64,000 nucleotides of DNA. Origin: Micromonospora globbae (GTDB taxonomy: Bacteria > Actinomycetota > Actinomycetes > Mycobacteriales > Micromonosporaceae). The notes beneath the pieces were generated by a model, which saw only the letters and a program-made list of their open reading frames with translations, had not been told where the DNA came from and made no database searches. This document shows positions 1 through 12,652 of the stretch, in pieces. A program made the translations under genes and the position numbers. The stretch spans positions 228,768-292,767 of the forward strand of contig NZ_RAQQ01000008.1 of NCBI RefSeq assembly GCF_003610785.1, read 5' to 3'. Position 1 is the first letter of the stretch, and each line of letters opens with the position of its first letter.

Positions 1-1
1 C

Positions 2-430
2 GACGCGCTCGTGGTCAGCACCCCGACCGGTTCGACCGCGTACAGCTACGCCGCGGGCGGGCCGCTGATCTCCCCCGCGACGCAGGCGGTGGTCGTCACC
101 CCGTCGGCTCCCATGGCCGGGATCAGCCGCTCGGTGGTGCTCTCCCCCGACGAGACGATCCGGCTGGAGCTGACGCACGACTCCGGGCCCGTGGCGGTCG
201 AGGTGGACGGCCAGGTGATCCGCGAGGCGTCCACCGAGGGCGCGATCGACATCCGCTTCCGCCGGGAGGCGGGGCTCGTGGTCCGGCTCGACCCGCGCCG
301 CTACCAGGAACGCAACCAGCTGAAGCTGAGCCTCATGGACCTGCCGCTGCTGCCTGAGCAGCTCCGCGAACTGCTCCCCCCGACCCTCCGGGAACAGCTC
401 AACCGCCGCGAACTCCCCCCGCCGCGCTGA
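2..430 (+). CDS. NAD kinase, C-terminal part (cut by window start)
   Basis: The first 142 codons visible are the C-terminal part of an ATP-NAD kinase, which phosphorylates NAD to NADP in the cytoplasm. The diagnostic motif TPTGSTAYSYAAGGP lies near the start of the visible part (about residues 7-21), followed by the beta-rich tail (ISRSVVLSPDETIRLEL, then VEVDGQ) typical of the family. The last ~40 residues, rich in Pro/Leu/Arg, extend past the usual fold. The N-terminal half with the GGDGT motif lies outside the window. It converges with the acyltransferase at 490-1029. The family call is firm; whether this is the main NAD kinase or a second copy cannot be told here. Confidence 0.85.
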   Translation, partial: DALVVSTPTGSTAYSYAAGGPLISPATQAVVVTPSAPMAGISRSVVLSPDETIRLELTHDSGPVAVEVDGQVIREASTEGAIDIRFRREAGLVVRLDPRRYQERNQLKLSLMDLPLLPEQLRELLPPTLREQLNRRELPPPR

Positions 431-489
431 ATGCCGGCCGGGCCGGGCCCGCGCGCCGGCCGCGTGATCCGACGACCCGTTCGCGCCGC

Positions 490-1029
490 TCAGGGCACCG
501 TCACGCCATAGATCTTCTTGATCGCCTCGGCCTTCGCCTGAGCCGGCAGGTGCCCCACGCGCAACGACTTGGCCTGCAACCGTTCCAGGTAGTCGTCCGT
601 GCTGCGGATGGGCCGGGCAGGCACCCCGGCGGCGACGGTGTTGTCCGGGATGTCGCGGGCCACCACCGACCCGGCCCCGATCACGCAGCGGTTCCCGATG
701 GTGACGCCCGGCAGGATGATCGACCGGATCCCGATGTAGACGTCGTCACCGACGACGATCGGCGCCGTCCACTCCAGGTCGGGATGCTCCTTGCGGAGGA
801 TCAGGGTCCCGCCGTCGTGCGTCACGAACTGCACCCCGGCGGTGATGTACACGTTGTCACCGAGGGTGATCAGCCAGGGTTCGGAGCCGAACATCCACCG
901 GCTGATGCCGTAGAACCTGACCCGGCCCGTGAGGTTGACACCGATGGACCGCGCGAAGGCCTCGGGGTCGCGGGCACCGACCCACCGGTCACGGATCATG
1001 CCGGCGACGGTTCGAAGGCGGCTGGGCAC
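490..1029 (-). CDS. Hexapeptide-repeat (LbH) acyltransferase
   Basis: A 179-residue protein with left-handed beta-helix hexapeptide repeats across roughly residues 50-150, for example IVVGDDVYIG, VTIGNRCVIGAGSVVARDI and VAAGVPARPI. This is the maltose O-acetyltransferase/CysE/NodL type of fold, which moves an acetyl group from acetyl-CoA to a sugar or other hydroxyl or amine. The first ~45 residues are a basic helical extension. The GTG start at 1029 is preceded by GGGAGAG. It stands alone between the NAD kinase tail and phosphoglucomutase, so the substrate cannot be inferred. The fold is certain; the specificity is unknown. Confidence 0.75.
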   Translation of the reverse strand: MPSRLRTVAGMIRDRWVGARDPEAFARSIGVNLTGRVRFYGISRWMFGSEPWLITLGDNVYITAGVQFVTHDGGTLILRKEHPDLEWTAPIVVGDDVYIGIRSIILPGVTIGNRCVIGAGSVVARDIPDNTVAAGVPARPIRSTDDYLERLQAKSLRVGHLPAQAKAEAIKKIYGVTVP

Positions 1030-1144
1030 GTGCTCTCCCTGGCGTGCGGTGGTCGGACGGTCGCCGCTCCACCCTGCTCACACTCAGGGTCAATCTGCGG
1101 CTACCGTCCGCAACGATCCGTCGTCCCGCCGGTGACGCCCACCG

Positions 1145-2788
1145 TCAGCCGCCGGCCAGCACTCCGTCGACCAGCGCCTTGGCCTCCTCCTGGATCCGGG
1201 CCAGGTGCTCGGGCCCCTGGAACGACTCGGCGTAGATCTTGTAGACGTCCTCGGTCCCCGACGGGCGGGCCGCGAACCAGCCGGACTTGGTGACGACCTT
1301 GAGGCCGCCGATCGCCGCGCCGTTGCCGGGTGCCGTGGTCAGTGTCGCGACGATCGGCTCCCCGGCCAGCTCGGTGGCGGTCACCTGCTCCGGCGAGAGC
1401 CTGCCGAGCACGGCCTTCTCCTCGCGTGTCGCGGGCGCGTCGATGCGGGCGTACGCGGGGGCGCCGAAGCGCTCGGCCAGCTCCGTCCAGTGCTCGCTCG
1501 GGGTCCGGCCCGTCGTCGCGATGATCTCCGAGGCGAGCAGGCAGAGCAGGATGCCGTCCTTGTCGGTGGTCCACGTGCGCCCGTCACGGCGCAGGAACGA
1601 CGCGCCGGCGCTCTCCTCGCCGCCGAAGCCCACCGCGCCGTCGAGCAGCCCCGGCACGAACCACTTGAAGCCGACCGGCACCTCCAGCAGCGGGCGGCCG
1701 AGGTCGGCGGCGACCCGGTCGATCATCGACGAGGAGACGAGGGTCTTGCCGACCGCCGCGGCCGGCCCCCACTGGGAGCGGGTGCGGAACAGGTGACCGA
1801 TCGCCACGGCCAGGTAGTGGTTGGGGTTCATGAGCCCGCCGTCGGGCGTCACGATGCCGTGCCGGTCGGCGTCGGCGTCGTTGCCGGTGGAGACCTGGTA
1901 GTCGGCCCGGGCGGCGATGAGCGACGCCATGGCGTTCGGCGAGGAGCAGTCCATCCGGATCTTGCCGTCGCCGTCGAGGGTCATGAACCGCCACGTCGGG
2001 TCGACGGTCGGGTTGATCACCGTGAGGTCGAGGCGGTGCCGCTCGGCGATCTCGCCCCAGTAGGCGACGCTCGCCCCGCCGAGCGGGTCGGCCCCGATGC
2101 GCACCCCGGCCGCGCGGATCGCGTCGACGTCGATCGCCGCCGGCAGGTCGTCGACGTAGCGGCCGAGGAAGTCGTACGTCCCGGTGGTGTCGGCGGCGCG
2201 GGCCCGCGCGTACGGGACGCGCCGGACCTCGGCGAGCCCTCCGGCGAGGATCGCGTTGGCCCGGTCCTGGATCCACCGGGTGACGTCGGTGTCGGCCGGG
2301 CCGCCGTGGGTCGGGTTGTACTTGAACCCGCCGTCGTCGGGCGGGTTGTGCGACGGGGTGATCACGATGCCGTCGGCGAGGCCGCTGGTGCGGCCCCGGT
2401 TGTGGGTGAGGATGGCGTGCGAGACCGCCGGCGTGGGCGTGTAGCCGTCCCGGCTGTCCAGCAGCACGGTCACGTCGTTGGCGGCGAGCACCTCGAGCGC
2501 GTCGACGGCGGCCGGCGTGGACAGGGCGTGCGTGTCCCGGCCCAGGAAGAGCGGGCCGTCGATCCCGTGCTCCCGGCGGTAGTCGCAGAGCGCCTGGGTG
2601 ACCGCCACGATGTGGTCGGAGTTGAACGCGCGGCGCAGACTCGACCCCCGGTGGCCGGAGGTGCCGAAGGAGACCTGCTGCGCCGGATCCGCGGGATCGG
2701 GGTGCTCGGCGTAGTAGGCGGTCACCAGCCGGGGCACGTCGACCAGGTCGGCGGGCTCGGCCGGCTTTCCGGCACGGGGGTGGGTCAC
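1145..2788 (-). CDS. pgm: Phosphoglucomutase, alpha-D-glucose phosphate-specific
   Basis: A 547-residue phosphohexomutase that interconverts glucose 1-phosphate and glucose 6-phosphate. The phosphoserine loop [11 protein letters not shown] (Ser146), the metal-binding DADADRHG (residues 304-311), the sugar-binding GGEESAG and the C-terminal phosphate-binding [12 protein letters not shown] are all present. Length matches the Pgm class of about 545 residues. The GTG start at 2788 has GGAGG about 8 nt upstream. It lies 78 nt downstream of glgC on the same strand, so the two probably form a glgC-pgm unit that supplies and activates glucose 1-phosphate for the glycogen enzymes encoded divergently. 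Confidence 0.93.
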   Translation of the reverse strand: MTHPRAGKPAEPADLVDVPRLVTAYYAEHPDPADPAQQVSFGTSGHRGSSLRRAFNSDHIVAVTQALCDYRREHGIDGPLFLGRDTHALSTPAAVDALEVLAANDVTVLLDSRDGYTPTPAVSHAILTHNRGRTSGLADGIVITPSHNPPDDGGFKYNPTHGGPADTDVTRWIQDRANAILAGGLAEVRRVPYARARAADTTGTYDFLGRYVDDLPAAIDVDAIRAAGVRIGADPLGGASVAYWGEIAERHRLDLTVINPTVDPTWRFMTLDGDGKIRMDCSSPNAMASLIAARADYQVSTGNDADADRHGIVTPDGGLMNPNHYLAVAIGHLFRTRSQWGPAAAVGKTLVSSSMIDRVAADLGRPLLEVPVGFKWFVPGLLDGAVGFGGEESAGASFLRRDGRTWTTDKDGILLCLLASEIIATTGRTPSEHWTELAERFGAPAYARIDAPATREEKAVLGRLSPEQVTATELAGEPIVATLTTAPGNGAAIGGLKVVTKSGWFAARPSGTEDVYKIYAESFQGPEHLARIQEEAKALVDGVLAGG

Positions 2789-2866
2789 TGCGGCAACCTC
2801 CTCGCGGACGGGCGGACGCCGCTTCCTTCCCGGCGGCGCGCGGGGTCATGCGTACGGCGACCGACG

Positions 2867-4099
2867 TCACGGCTCGACGCGCTGGCCCTTGCCGATCACC
2901 ACTACCCCATTGTCGGAGACAACATAGCGCTGCCGGTCCTTCTCCAGGTCGACTCCGATCTCGGCGCCCTCGGGGACGTACACGTTCTTGTCGAGGATCG
3001 CCCGGCGGACCACCGCGTGCCGGCCGATCTCCACCCCCTCCATGAGCACCGCCCCGTCGACGTGCGCCCACGAGTGCACCTTGACCTTGGGCGAGACGAC
3101 CGAGTTCTCGACGAGCGAGCCGGAGATCACCGCGCCGGGCGACACCATCGAGCCGACCGCCCGGCCGACCCGCTCGCCCCACTGGTGCACGAACTTCGCC
3201 GGCGGGTACGGCGGCTGCTCGGTGTAGATCGGCCACTCGAAGTTGTAGAGGTTGAACACCGGGTGCACGTTGATGAGGTCCATGTGCGCGTCGTAGAACG
3301 AGTCGAGCGTCCCCACGTCGCGCCAGTAGCCGCGGTCGCGGTCGGTGCTGCCGGGCACCTCGTTGTCCTTGAAGTCGTAGACGTTGGCGTCGCCGCGCTC
3401 GACCAGCATCGGGATGATGCTGCCGCCCATGTCGTGCTTGCTGGACTTGTCCTCCGCGTCGCGCTCCACGGCCTCGCACAGCGCCTTGGTGGTGAAGACG
3501 TAGTTGCCCATGGAGGCGTAGATCTGGTCGGGGGCGTCGGGCAGCCCCACCGCGTCGGTGGGCTTCTCGCGGAACGCCCGGATCCGCCGGCCGTCCTCGC
3601 CCACCTCGATCACACCGAACTGGTCGGCCGTCGACAGCGGCTGCCGGATCCCGGCGACCGTCACGCCGGCGCCGGAGGCGATGTGCTCCTCCACCATCTG
3701 CCGCGGGTCCATCCGGTAGATGTGGTCCGCGCCGAAGACGATCACGTAGTCGGGTTGCTCGTCGTTGATCAGGTTGAAGCTCTGGTAGATGGCGTCGGCC
3801 GAGCCGGCGAACCACCACGGGCCGCGACGCTGCTGCGCCGGGACCGGGGTGACGTAGTTGCCGAGCAGCGTGGACATCCGCCAGGTCTTGGTGATGTGCC
3901 GGTCCAGCGAGTGGGACTTGTACTGGGTCAGCACCACGATCTTGAGGTAGCCGGCGTTGGCCAGGTTGGAGAGGACGAAATCGACCATGCGGTACATCCC
4001 GCCGAACGGGACGGCCGGCTTGGCCCGGTCCGCGGTCAGCGGCATCAGGCGCTTGCCCTCTCCGCCGGCCAGGACGATCGCGAGCACCTTGGCAGCCAT
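2867..4099 (-). CDS. glgC: Glucose-1-phosphate adenylyltransferase
   Basis: A 410-residue ADP-glucose pyrophosphorylase (ATP + glucose 1-phosphate to ADP-glucose), the committed step to glycogen. The N-terminal nucleotide-binding motif [12 protein letters not shown] (residues 11-22) is followed by [12 protein letters not shown]-terminal left-handed beta-helix ([12 protein letters not shown], then [18 protein letters not shown]) is the usual allosteric/oligomerisation domain. The ATG start lies about 70 nt from the divergent glgA start, with no clear Shine-Dalgarno, so a short leader is possible. Pairing with pgm downstream and glgA divergently is the typical actinobacterial order. Confidence 0.95.
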   Translation of the reverse strand: MAAKVLAIVLAGGEGKRLMPLTADRAKPAVPFGGMYRMVDFVLSNLANAGYLKIVVLTQYKSHSLDRHITKTWRMSTLLGNYVTPVPAQQRRGPWWFAGSADAIYQSFNLINDEQPDYVIVFGADHIYRMDPRQMVEEHIASGAGVTVAGIRQPLSTADQFGVIEVGEDGRRIRAFREKPTDAVGLPDAPDQIYASMGNYVFTTKALCEAVERDAEDKSSKHDMGGSIIPMLVERGDANVYDFKDNEVPGSTDRDRGYWRDVGTLDSFYDAHMDLINVHPVFNLYNFEWPIYTEQPPYPPAKFVHQWGERVGRAVGSMVSPGAVISGSLVENSVVSPKVKVHSWAHVDGAVLMEGVEIGRHAVVRRAILDKNVYVPEGAEIGVDLEKDRQRYVVSDNGVVVIGKGQRVEP

Positions 4100-4169
4100 G
4101 GTCAGACGCTAACCAGCCGCGTACGACTTCACCACTCGTACGGCCCGACTTCTGCACTAGGGTGCGAGG

Positions 4170-5390
4170 ATGACCGACTCCACCCCGGCCGGACAGTCCC
4201 TGCGCGTCGATCTGCTGACCCGCGAGTACCCGCCGGAGGTCTACGGTGGCGCGGGCGTGCACGTCGAGTACCTGGCCCGGGAGCTGCGTCACCTCGCCGA
4301 CGTCCGGGTGCACTGCTTCGGCCTGCCGCGCACCGAGCCGGGCGTCACCGCGTACGCCGAGCCGCCGGGCCTGGCCGGGGCGAACGCCGCGCTGCGCACG
4401 ATGGGCGTCGACCTGGAGATGGCGGCGGGCTGCGCCGGCACGGACGTGGTGCACAGCCACACCTGGTACGCGAACCTGGCCGGGCACACGGCGAAGCTGC
4501 TGCACGGGGTTCCGCACGTGGTGACCGCGCACAGCCTGGAGCCGCTGCGGCCGTGGAAGGCCGAGCAGCTCGGCGGCGGCTACGCGCTCTCCTCCTGGTG
4601 CGAGCGGGTCGCCGTGGAGGCGGCCGACGCGGTCATCGCGGTCAGCGAGGGGATGCGGCGCGACGTGTTGACCGCGTACCCGGACGTCGACCCGGACCGC
4701 GTGCGGGTGGTCTACAACGGCATCGACACGAAGCAGTACGCCCCGGATCCGGGCACGGACGTGCTCGACCGGCTCGGTGTCGACCCGGCGCTGCCCAGCG
4801 TGGTCTACGTCGGCCGGATCACCCGACAGAAGGGGCTGCCGTACCTGCTGCGGGCGGCGCGGGAGCTGCCCGCCGACACCCAGCTCGTGCTGCTCGCCGG
4901 CGCGCCGGACACCGCCGAGATCGCCGCCGAGGTCGAGGGGCTGGTCGCCGAGCTGCGCGCGAACCGCTCCGGGGTGGTGTGGGTGGCCGAGATGCTGCCC
5001 AAGCACGAGGTGATCCAGGTCCTGACGCACGCCACGCTGTTCGTCTGCCCGTCGGTCTACGAGCCGATGGGCATCGTGAACCTGGAGGCGATGGCGTGCG
5101 AGACGGCCGTGGTCGCCACGGCCACCGGCGGGATCCCCGAGGTGGTGGCCGACGGCGAGACGGGGTTGCTGGTCCCCATCGAGCAGGCCGCCGACGGGTC
5201 GGGCCGGCCGCTGGACCCGGGGCGCTTCGTGGCCGACCTGGCGGCGCGCATGAACGAGCTGCTGGCCGACCCGGATCGCATCGCGAAGTTCGGCCGGGCG
5301 GGCCGGCAGCGGGCCGTCGAGCACTTCTCGTGGGACGCGATCGCGGCGCGGACGCTGGAGGTCTACCGGTCGGTGGGCGCGGCCGGCTGA
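4170..5390 (+). CDS. glgA: Glycogen synthase / maltose-1-phosphate synthase (GT4)
   Basis: A 406-residue GT-B glycosyltransferase of the short actinobacterial GlgA type. The N-terminal donor loop YGGAGVHVEYLARELR (from residue 25) and the C-terminal EPMGIVNLEAMACET (from about residue 297) mark the two Rossmann domains. In mycobacteria this family (GlgM) uses ADP-glucose and glucose 1-phosphate to make maltose 1-phosphate for GlgE. The presence of glgE directly downstream makes that role likely here. It is divergent from glgC. The ATG at 4170 has GCGAGG just upstream. A classic glucan-elongating activity cannot be excluded from sequence. Confidence 0.9.
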   Translation: MTDSTPAGQSLRVDLLTREYPPEVYGGAGVHVEYLARELRHLADVRVHCFGLPRTEPGVTAYAEPPGLAGANAALRTMGVDLEMAAGCAGTDVVHSHTWYANLAGHTAKLLHGVPHVVTAHSLEPLRPWKAEQLGGGYALSSWCERVAVEAADAVIAVSEGMRRDVLTAYPDVDPDRVRVVYNGIDTKQYAPDPGTDVLDRLGVDPALPSVVYVGRITRQKGLPYLLRAARELPADTQLVLLAGAPDTAEIAAEVEGLVAELRANRSGVVWVAEMLPKHEVIQVLTHATLFVCPSVYEPMGIVNLEAMACETAVVATATGGIPEVVADGETGLLVPIEQAADGSGRPLDPGRFVADLAARMNELLADPDRIAKFGRAGRQRAVEHFSWDAIAARTLEVYRSVGAAG

Positions 5391-5585
5391 CCGGCCTCAG
5401 CTCTCCGGCGTGATCGGCGTCAGCCGGGGAAGTACGTGCGGTAGCGGGAGCCGCCGCGGGTGAGCAACCGGTAGCCACACACGGCCGCGTGGGATCGTGT
5501 CAGGCGGCGGCGCCGCTGCCGCAGCGAACGGCTGATCAGACGACTGAGCCGAGCGCGAAGCGATCTCGGGCAGTAGGTTGGCGGG

Positions 5586-7669
5586 GTGACTGGACGGTTC
5601 CCCATCGAAGACGTCTCCCCCGTCGTCTCGTGCGGTCGCTATCCGGCCAAGGCGGTGGTCGGCGAACTGGTGCCGGTGGCGGCCCGCGCCTACCGCGAGG
5701 GGCACGACGCGCTGGGCTGCAACGTGGTCTGGCGCGGCCCGGACGGCGCCACGAGGCCCTTCACCCGCATGCGGCCCGGTGAGCCCGGCCAGGACCGGTG
5801 GCACGCGACCATCCGGCCGGACGCGGTGGGCACCTGGACCTTCCACGTCGAGGCGTTCGCCGACCCGTACCTCACCTGGCAGAACGCGGTGACCAAGAAG
5901 GTCGCCGCCGGGCAGGGCCCGGCGGAGCTGGCCAACGACCTCGCCGAGGGGGCCCGCGTGCTGGACGCCGCGGCCGACGGGGTCCCCGCCGGCGAGCGGG
6001 AACGGGTGGTCCGGGCCGCCGCGGCGCTGCGCGACCCGGACCGCGAGCTGTCGCAGCGGGTCGCGCCGGCGCTGGACCTGGCGGACCTGCTCTGGGCGTA
6101 CCCGGTGCGGGAGCTGGTCACCGTCGGCGACGAGTACCGGCTCTGGGTGGACCGCGAGCGGGCCCTCTTCTCCGCCTGGTACGAGTTCTTCCCGCGCTCG
6201 GAGGGCGCGATCCCGGCCACCGTCGACTCCCCCGCCCAGTCCGGCACGTTCGCCACCGCGACGGAACGCCTCCCCGGCGTCGCCGCCATGGGCTTCGACG
6301 TGCTCTACCTGCCGCCCATCCACCCGATCGGCCGGGTCAACCGCAAGGGCCGCAACAACGCGCTCACCGCCGGGCCGGACGACGTGGGCTCGCCGTGGGC
6401 GATCGGCGCCGCGGAGGGCGGCCACGACGCCATCCACCCCGACCTGGGTACGGCGGAGGACTTCCGGGACTTCGTCGCCGCCGCCGCCGAGCAGGGCCTG
6501 GAGGTGGCCATGGACCTGGCGTTGCAGTGCGCGCCGGACCACCCCTGGGTCACCGAGCACCCGGAGTGGTTCACCACCCGCGCCGACGGCACCATCGCGT
6601 ACGCGGAGAACCCGCCGAAGAAGTACCAGGACATCTACCCGCTGAACTTCGACAACGACCCGGAGGGGATCCGCGCCGAGATCCTGCGGGTGGTGCGGCA
6701 CTGGGTCGGCGAGGGCATCCGGATCTTCCGGGTGGACAACCCGCACACCAAGCCGTTCGACTTCTGGCACTGGTTGATCTGGGAGGTCAAGCGCGTCGAA
6801 CCGGACGTGCTGTTCCTCGCCGAGGCGTTCACCCGGCCGGCGATCATGCACGGCCTCGGGAAGATCGGGTTCACCCAGTCGTACACGTACTTCACCTGGC
6901 GCACGACGGCCGCCGAGATGCGGGAGTACTGCGAGGAGCTGGTCGCGGCGGCCGACTACATGCGGCCGAACTTCTGGCCGAACACGCCGGACATCCTGCA
7001 CGAGACGTTGCAGCACGGCGGGCCGCCCATGTTCAAGATCCGTGCGGTGCTCGCCGCGCTCCTCTCCCCCTCCTGGGGCATGTACGCCGGCTACGAGCTG
7101 TTCGAGCACGTGGCCCGCCCCGGGGCCGAGGAGTACCTGGACAACGAGAAGTACGAGCTGCGCCCGCGCGACTGGGCCGGCGCGGAGGCCCAGGGCCGCT
7201 CGCTGGCCCCCTTCATCGCCACCCTGAACCGGGTACGCCGGGAGAACCCCGCCCTGCGCCGGCTACGCAACCTGCGCTTCCACGACATCGACAACCCGGC
7301 CCTGCTGTGCTGGTCCAAACGCGACCCCGACACCGGCAACACGGTCATCGTCATCTGCTCGTTCGACCCGCGCGAGGTGCAGTGGGGCAACACGACGCTG
7401 GACATGCCGGCGCTCGGGTTCGACTGGCACGACCGGTTCACCGTCCACGACGAGCTGACCGGCGCCACCTACGACTGGGGGCAGCGCAACGCCGTCCGGC
7501 TCGACCCGTACCTGCAGCCCGCGCACGTGCTCACCGTGCGCCGCCCCGTCCCGCCGGACACCCCGGCCGCCACCCCGACCGGCCCGGCCGCGCTCACCAC
7601 CGAGGCCGTCCCCGACGACCTCTCCGGCGGCACCGCACCGACCACTCCCGCCCAGAAGGACGACCTGGA

Positions 7670-7682
<13 letters not shown>
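5586..7682 (+). CDS. glgE: Alpha-1,4-glucan:maltose-1-phosphate maltosyltransferase
   Basis: A 698-residue GH13 enzyme that transfers maltosyl units from maltose 1-phosphate onto alpha-glucan. The catalytic aspartate lies in [10 protein letters not shown] (Asp384) and the acid/base in FLAEAFTRP (Glu413). Their 29-residue spacing is the same as in the characterised Streptomyces enzyme. An N-terminal all-beta domain precedes the barrel, and [14 protein letters not shown] begins the C-terminal beta domain. The last ~45 residues are a Pro/Thr/Ala-rich tail. The start is GTG at 5586. The 3' end overlaps glgB by 13 nt, so the two are likely translationally coupled. Confidence 0.95.
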
Positions 7683-9790
<2,108 letters not shown>

Positions 9791-9848
9791 TCCGAGCCGG
9801 GAACGATGCTCTGGGACAAGCACCTGACCGCCGGATCACGCCCGTACG

Positions 9849-10889
9849 TCAGACCAGGTCCGCCTCGCGGAGCAGCTTCCACAGGCCGGCGCCGTCCGGC
9901 GCGGAGAACCACTTCTGCCCCACCGGCCCCTCCACCGAGCGCCCCGGTGGGGCCGGCAGGCCGCCGGCGAGCACCGCCTGCGTGGGCGAGAGGCGGCGGA
10001 TCGCCACGCCGGCCACGTTCTCGGGGTGCGCCGCGGCGAACTCGCGGTAGATCTCCTGGTCGTGCTGGCCGTCGTCGCCGACGAGCAGCCACCGCACGCC
10101 GGGGAACTCCCGGGCCAGCCGGGCCAGCGTGGCCCGCTTGTGCTCCCGCCCGCTGCGGAACCAACGGTCCGCCGTCGGCCCCCAGTCGGTGAGCAGCAGC
10201 GGACCGGCCGGGTAGAGGTGCCGGGACAGGAACCGGGTCAGCGTCGGCGCGACGTTCCACGCGCCGGTGGACAGGTAGAAGACGGGTGCACCCGGGTGCG
10301 CGGTGACCAGCCGCTCGTAGAGGACCGCCATGCCGGGCACCGCCGCGCGGGCGTGCTCGTCGAGGACGAACGTGTTCCAGGCGGCGAGCAGGGGCCGGGG
10401 CAGCGCCGTCACCATCACCGTGTCGTCGATGTCGGAGAGGATGCCGAACCGGACGGCCGGGTCGAGGATGCGGACGGGCGCCTCGACCGGCTCGGCGTCC
10501 GGCATGCTCAGCCGCACCGCGCCCCAGCCCGGCGGCAGGTCCGCCTCGACCAGCGTGTCGACGAACCCGCTGCGGTCGGTGCGGGCCTCGTGCCGCACCC
10601 CGCCCGCCTCGACGGTCACCGCCACGTGCTTGGCGGGAAGGGTGGTGAAACTGCGCCAGCCGCGCACCTTCTCCAGCCGGGCCCGCTGGCGGGTGTCCGG
10701 GCGGCCGAGCAGCACCCGGCACAGCACCCGCACCCAGCCCGGGGCGCCGTAGCCCGTGTAGGCGACGATGTTGGTCCGCCAGCCCGTCCGCCGCAGGCGA
10801 CGCTCCACGAACTGGTGCACGGCATCCTCGATCCGCGCCGCCCGGTGCAGGCGCGGGACGGCCAGCTGGCCGGCGGGTGTCGGTGGCAC
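9849..10889 (-). CDS. App1-family (HAD-like) phosphatidate phosphatase domain protein
   Basis: A 346-residue protein with the App1 catalytic domain. The HAD-like nucleophile motif SDIDDTV (DIDDT, residues 153-157) is followed by the conserved YLSTGAWN, LLTDWGP and WLLVGDDGQHD. In yeast, App1 is a Mg-dependent phosphatidate phosphatase; bacterial members are mostly uncharacterised. A roughly 130-residue N-terminal beta-rich domain precedes it. I chose the GTG at 10889, preceded by AGGGTGG, because the extra ~58 residues in the longer frame are Arg-rich and unlike the family. There is no operon partner. Confidence 0.75.
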   Translation of the reverse strand: MPPTPAGQLAVPRLHRAARIEDAVHQFVERRLRRTGWRTNIVAYTGYGAPGWVRVLCRVLLGRPDTRQRARLEKVRGWRSFTTLPAKHVAVTVEAGGVRHEARTDRSGFVDTLVEADLPPGWGAVRLSMPDAEPVEAPVRILDPAVRFGILSDIDDTVMVTALPRPLLAAWNTFVLDEHARAAVPGMAVLYERLVTAHPGAPVFYLSTGAWNVAPTLTRFLSRHLYPAGPLLLTDWGPTADRWFRSGREHKRATLARLAREFPGVRWLLVGDDGQHDQEIYREFAAAHPENVAGVAIRRLSPTQAVLAGGLPAPPGRSVEGPVGQKWFSAPDGAGLWKLLREADLV

Positions 10890-11023
10890 GCTGCCACCCT
10901 GCCACACCGGCGCGGACTCGGCCACGCGAGACGATCTCCGCCCGCCCGGTCTGGCGCGAACCACCCCCACCCGCCCCCGGGCTCGTGAAACACTCCGGTC
11001 GGGACGACGACGGGGGCGTGGTC

Positions 11024-12643
11024 GTGTCGACACCAGTGCAGCAGCGTGGGCGGTGGCGCCCACGGCTCGACCGGCCGGCGCTGGTCGCGCTGCTGCTCGG
11101 GCTGGTCGGGATCGCGTACCGGCTGGTCCTCACGCTGCTCACGGTGCCCGTGTCGAACAGCGACGAGGCGACGTTCGGGCTGGTCTCCCTGCACATCGCG
11201 CAGGGCCGGCACCATCCGGTGTTCCTCTACGGGCAGCGCTACATGGGCACGCTCGAGTCGTACCTGGCCGCGCCGCTCGTCGCGCTGGCCGGGCCGAGCT
11301 GGCCGGTGCTGCGGCTGCCGATGCTCGTCCTCTACGCGGTCTTCCTCTACCTGATCCACCGGCTCAGCCGCCGGATCGGCTCGCCCTGGTTCGCCACCCT
11401 CGTGGTGGGTCTGCTGGCGCTCGGGCCGGAGCGGGTGGTCCGGGACCAGCTCACCGTGGTCGGCGGCCGGCCCGAGGTCAAACCGGCGGTGCTGCTGATG
11501 CTGCTGATCGCCGTGGGGCTGGCGGCCGGCACGATCCGCCGTCGCCGGCTGGCCGTCGGGCTGTTCGGGCTGCTCGCCGGGCTGGCGCTCTGGTCGGACT
11601 GGCTGATCGTGCCGTACCTCGCGGTGGCCGGGCTGCTCCTGGTCTACGCCGCCCGGAGAGAGCTGCTCGGCTGGGCCGGGGCGCTGCTGCTGGCCGGCTT
11701 CGCCGTCGGGGTCGCCCCCATGATCCGGGACAACCTCGTGGCGCCGCCCGGCGAGGACTCGCTGTCGGTGTTCCGGGAGATCAGCACGCGGGCGGGTCCC
11801 GCGCCGCCCTGGTCGCAGCGGCTGGACGGCGGGCTGCTGGAGGGGATCCCGCTCGCCGGCGGCCTCTGCCCGATCGGCGGCTGCGCCACCTGGCAACGGT
11901 CGTTCGGGGTGATCTACCCGCTCCTGCTGGTGGCCGCGGCGGTGCTCGCGCTGGTCGCGTACCGTCGCGCCGCGGGCCGGCCGCCCGCGGACCGGGTCCG
12001 GCCGGTCACGCACCTCGCGCTGGTCGCCGGCGCGGTGCTCACCCTCCTGTCGTACGTCCGCAGTCCGCTCGCCGCCACCGACCCGCTCGGCAACGCGCGG
12101 TACCTGTCGGTGCTCCAGATCTCGCTGCCGGCGGCGCTCTGGCCGCTCTGGCTGGCGGCCGTGGCGGGCTGGCGCGGCACGGCGGGGGCGCTCGGCCGGA
12201 TCGCCGGCGCGGCCGCCGCGGCGCTGCTGGCCGCGCTGGCCGCGGCCAGCCTCGCGATCACCGTGCTCTTCGTCGCCACCGGCGTGCCGGCCTCCCGGAT
12301 CGAGGAGCGCGAGGCCCGCCGGCTGGCGAGCGCGCTGCGCGCCGACGGGCCCCGCGAGGTGTACGCGGACTACTGGGTGTGCAACCGGCTGATCTTCAAC
12401 ACGGCCGAGGACGTGGTCTGCGGGGTGGTCGACGGCAACCTCATGCCGGGGCAGAACCGGTACCTGCCGTACTGGCGCCAGGTGGGCCGGGCCGCGCGTC
12501 CCGGCTACGTGGTGGAGGCCGGTTCGGCGGCCGAGCACCGGCTGCGGTGGCTGCTCGGTGACCGCCTCGGGACGACCCCGGTACGCGACGTCGGGGACTA
12601 CCGCGTCTACCACCCGGAGGAGCCGGTGCGGCCCTGGCGGTAG
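11024..12643 (+). CDS. Polytopic membrane protein, GT-C-like (GT39-type) glycosyltransferase
   Basis: A protein of about 539 residues with roughly ten hydrophobic segments. An early acidic motif in the first extracytoplasmic loop (SNSDEATFGLVS) is followed by GQRYMGTLESYLAAP. This resembles polyprenol-phosphate-sugar-dependent GT-C enzymes, which glycosylate extracytoplasmic acceptors. The C-terminal ~120 residues are soluble (REVYADYWVCNRLIFNT), as in that family. The GTG at 11024 has GGGGG 7 nt upstream; GTG 11018 is also possible. It stands just upstream of yaaA without obvious functional link. Donor and acceptor are unknown. Confidence 0.6.
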   Translation: MSTPVQQRGRWRPRLDRPALVALLLGLVGIAYRLVLTLLTVPVSNSDEATFGLVSLHIAQGRHHPVFLYGQRYMGTLESYLAAPLVALAGPSWPVLRLPMLVLYAVFLYLIHRLSRRIGSPWFATLVVGLLALGPERVVRDQLTVVGGRPEVKPAVLLMLLIAVGLAAGTIRRRRLAVGLFGLLAGLALWSDWLIVPYLAVAGLLLVYAARRELLGWAGALLLAGFAVGVAPMIRDNLVAPPGEDSLSVFREISTRAGPAPPWSQRLDGGLLEGIPLAGGLCPIGGCATWQRSFGVIYPLLLVAAAVLALVAYRRAAGRPPADRVRPVTHLALVAGAVLTLLSYVRSPLAATDPLGNARYLSVLQISLPAALWPLWLAAVAGWRGTAGALGRIAGAAAAALLAALAAASLAITVLFVATGVPASRIEEREARRLASALRADGPREVYADYWVCNRLIFNTAEDVVCGVVDGNLMPGQNRYLPYWRQVGRAARPGYVVEAGSAAEHRLRWLLGDRLGTTPVRDVGDYRVYHPEEPVRPWR

Positions 12644-12652
12644 ATTCCCCCG

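Noticed and set aside
1205..5413. Long open frames on both strands over pgm-glgC-glgA (1402 and 1246 codons)
   Set aside because: GC-rich codon bias leaves the antisense frames open. The real enzymes with intact catalytic motifs occupy the other frames.
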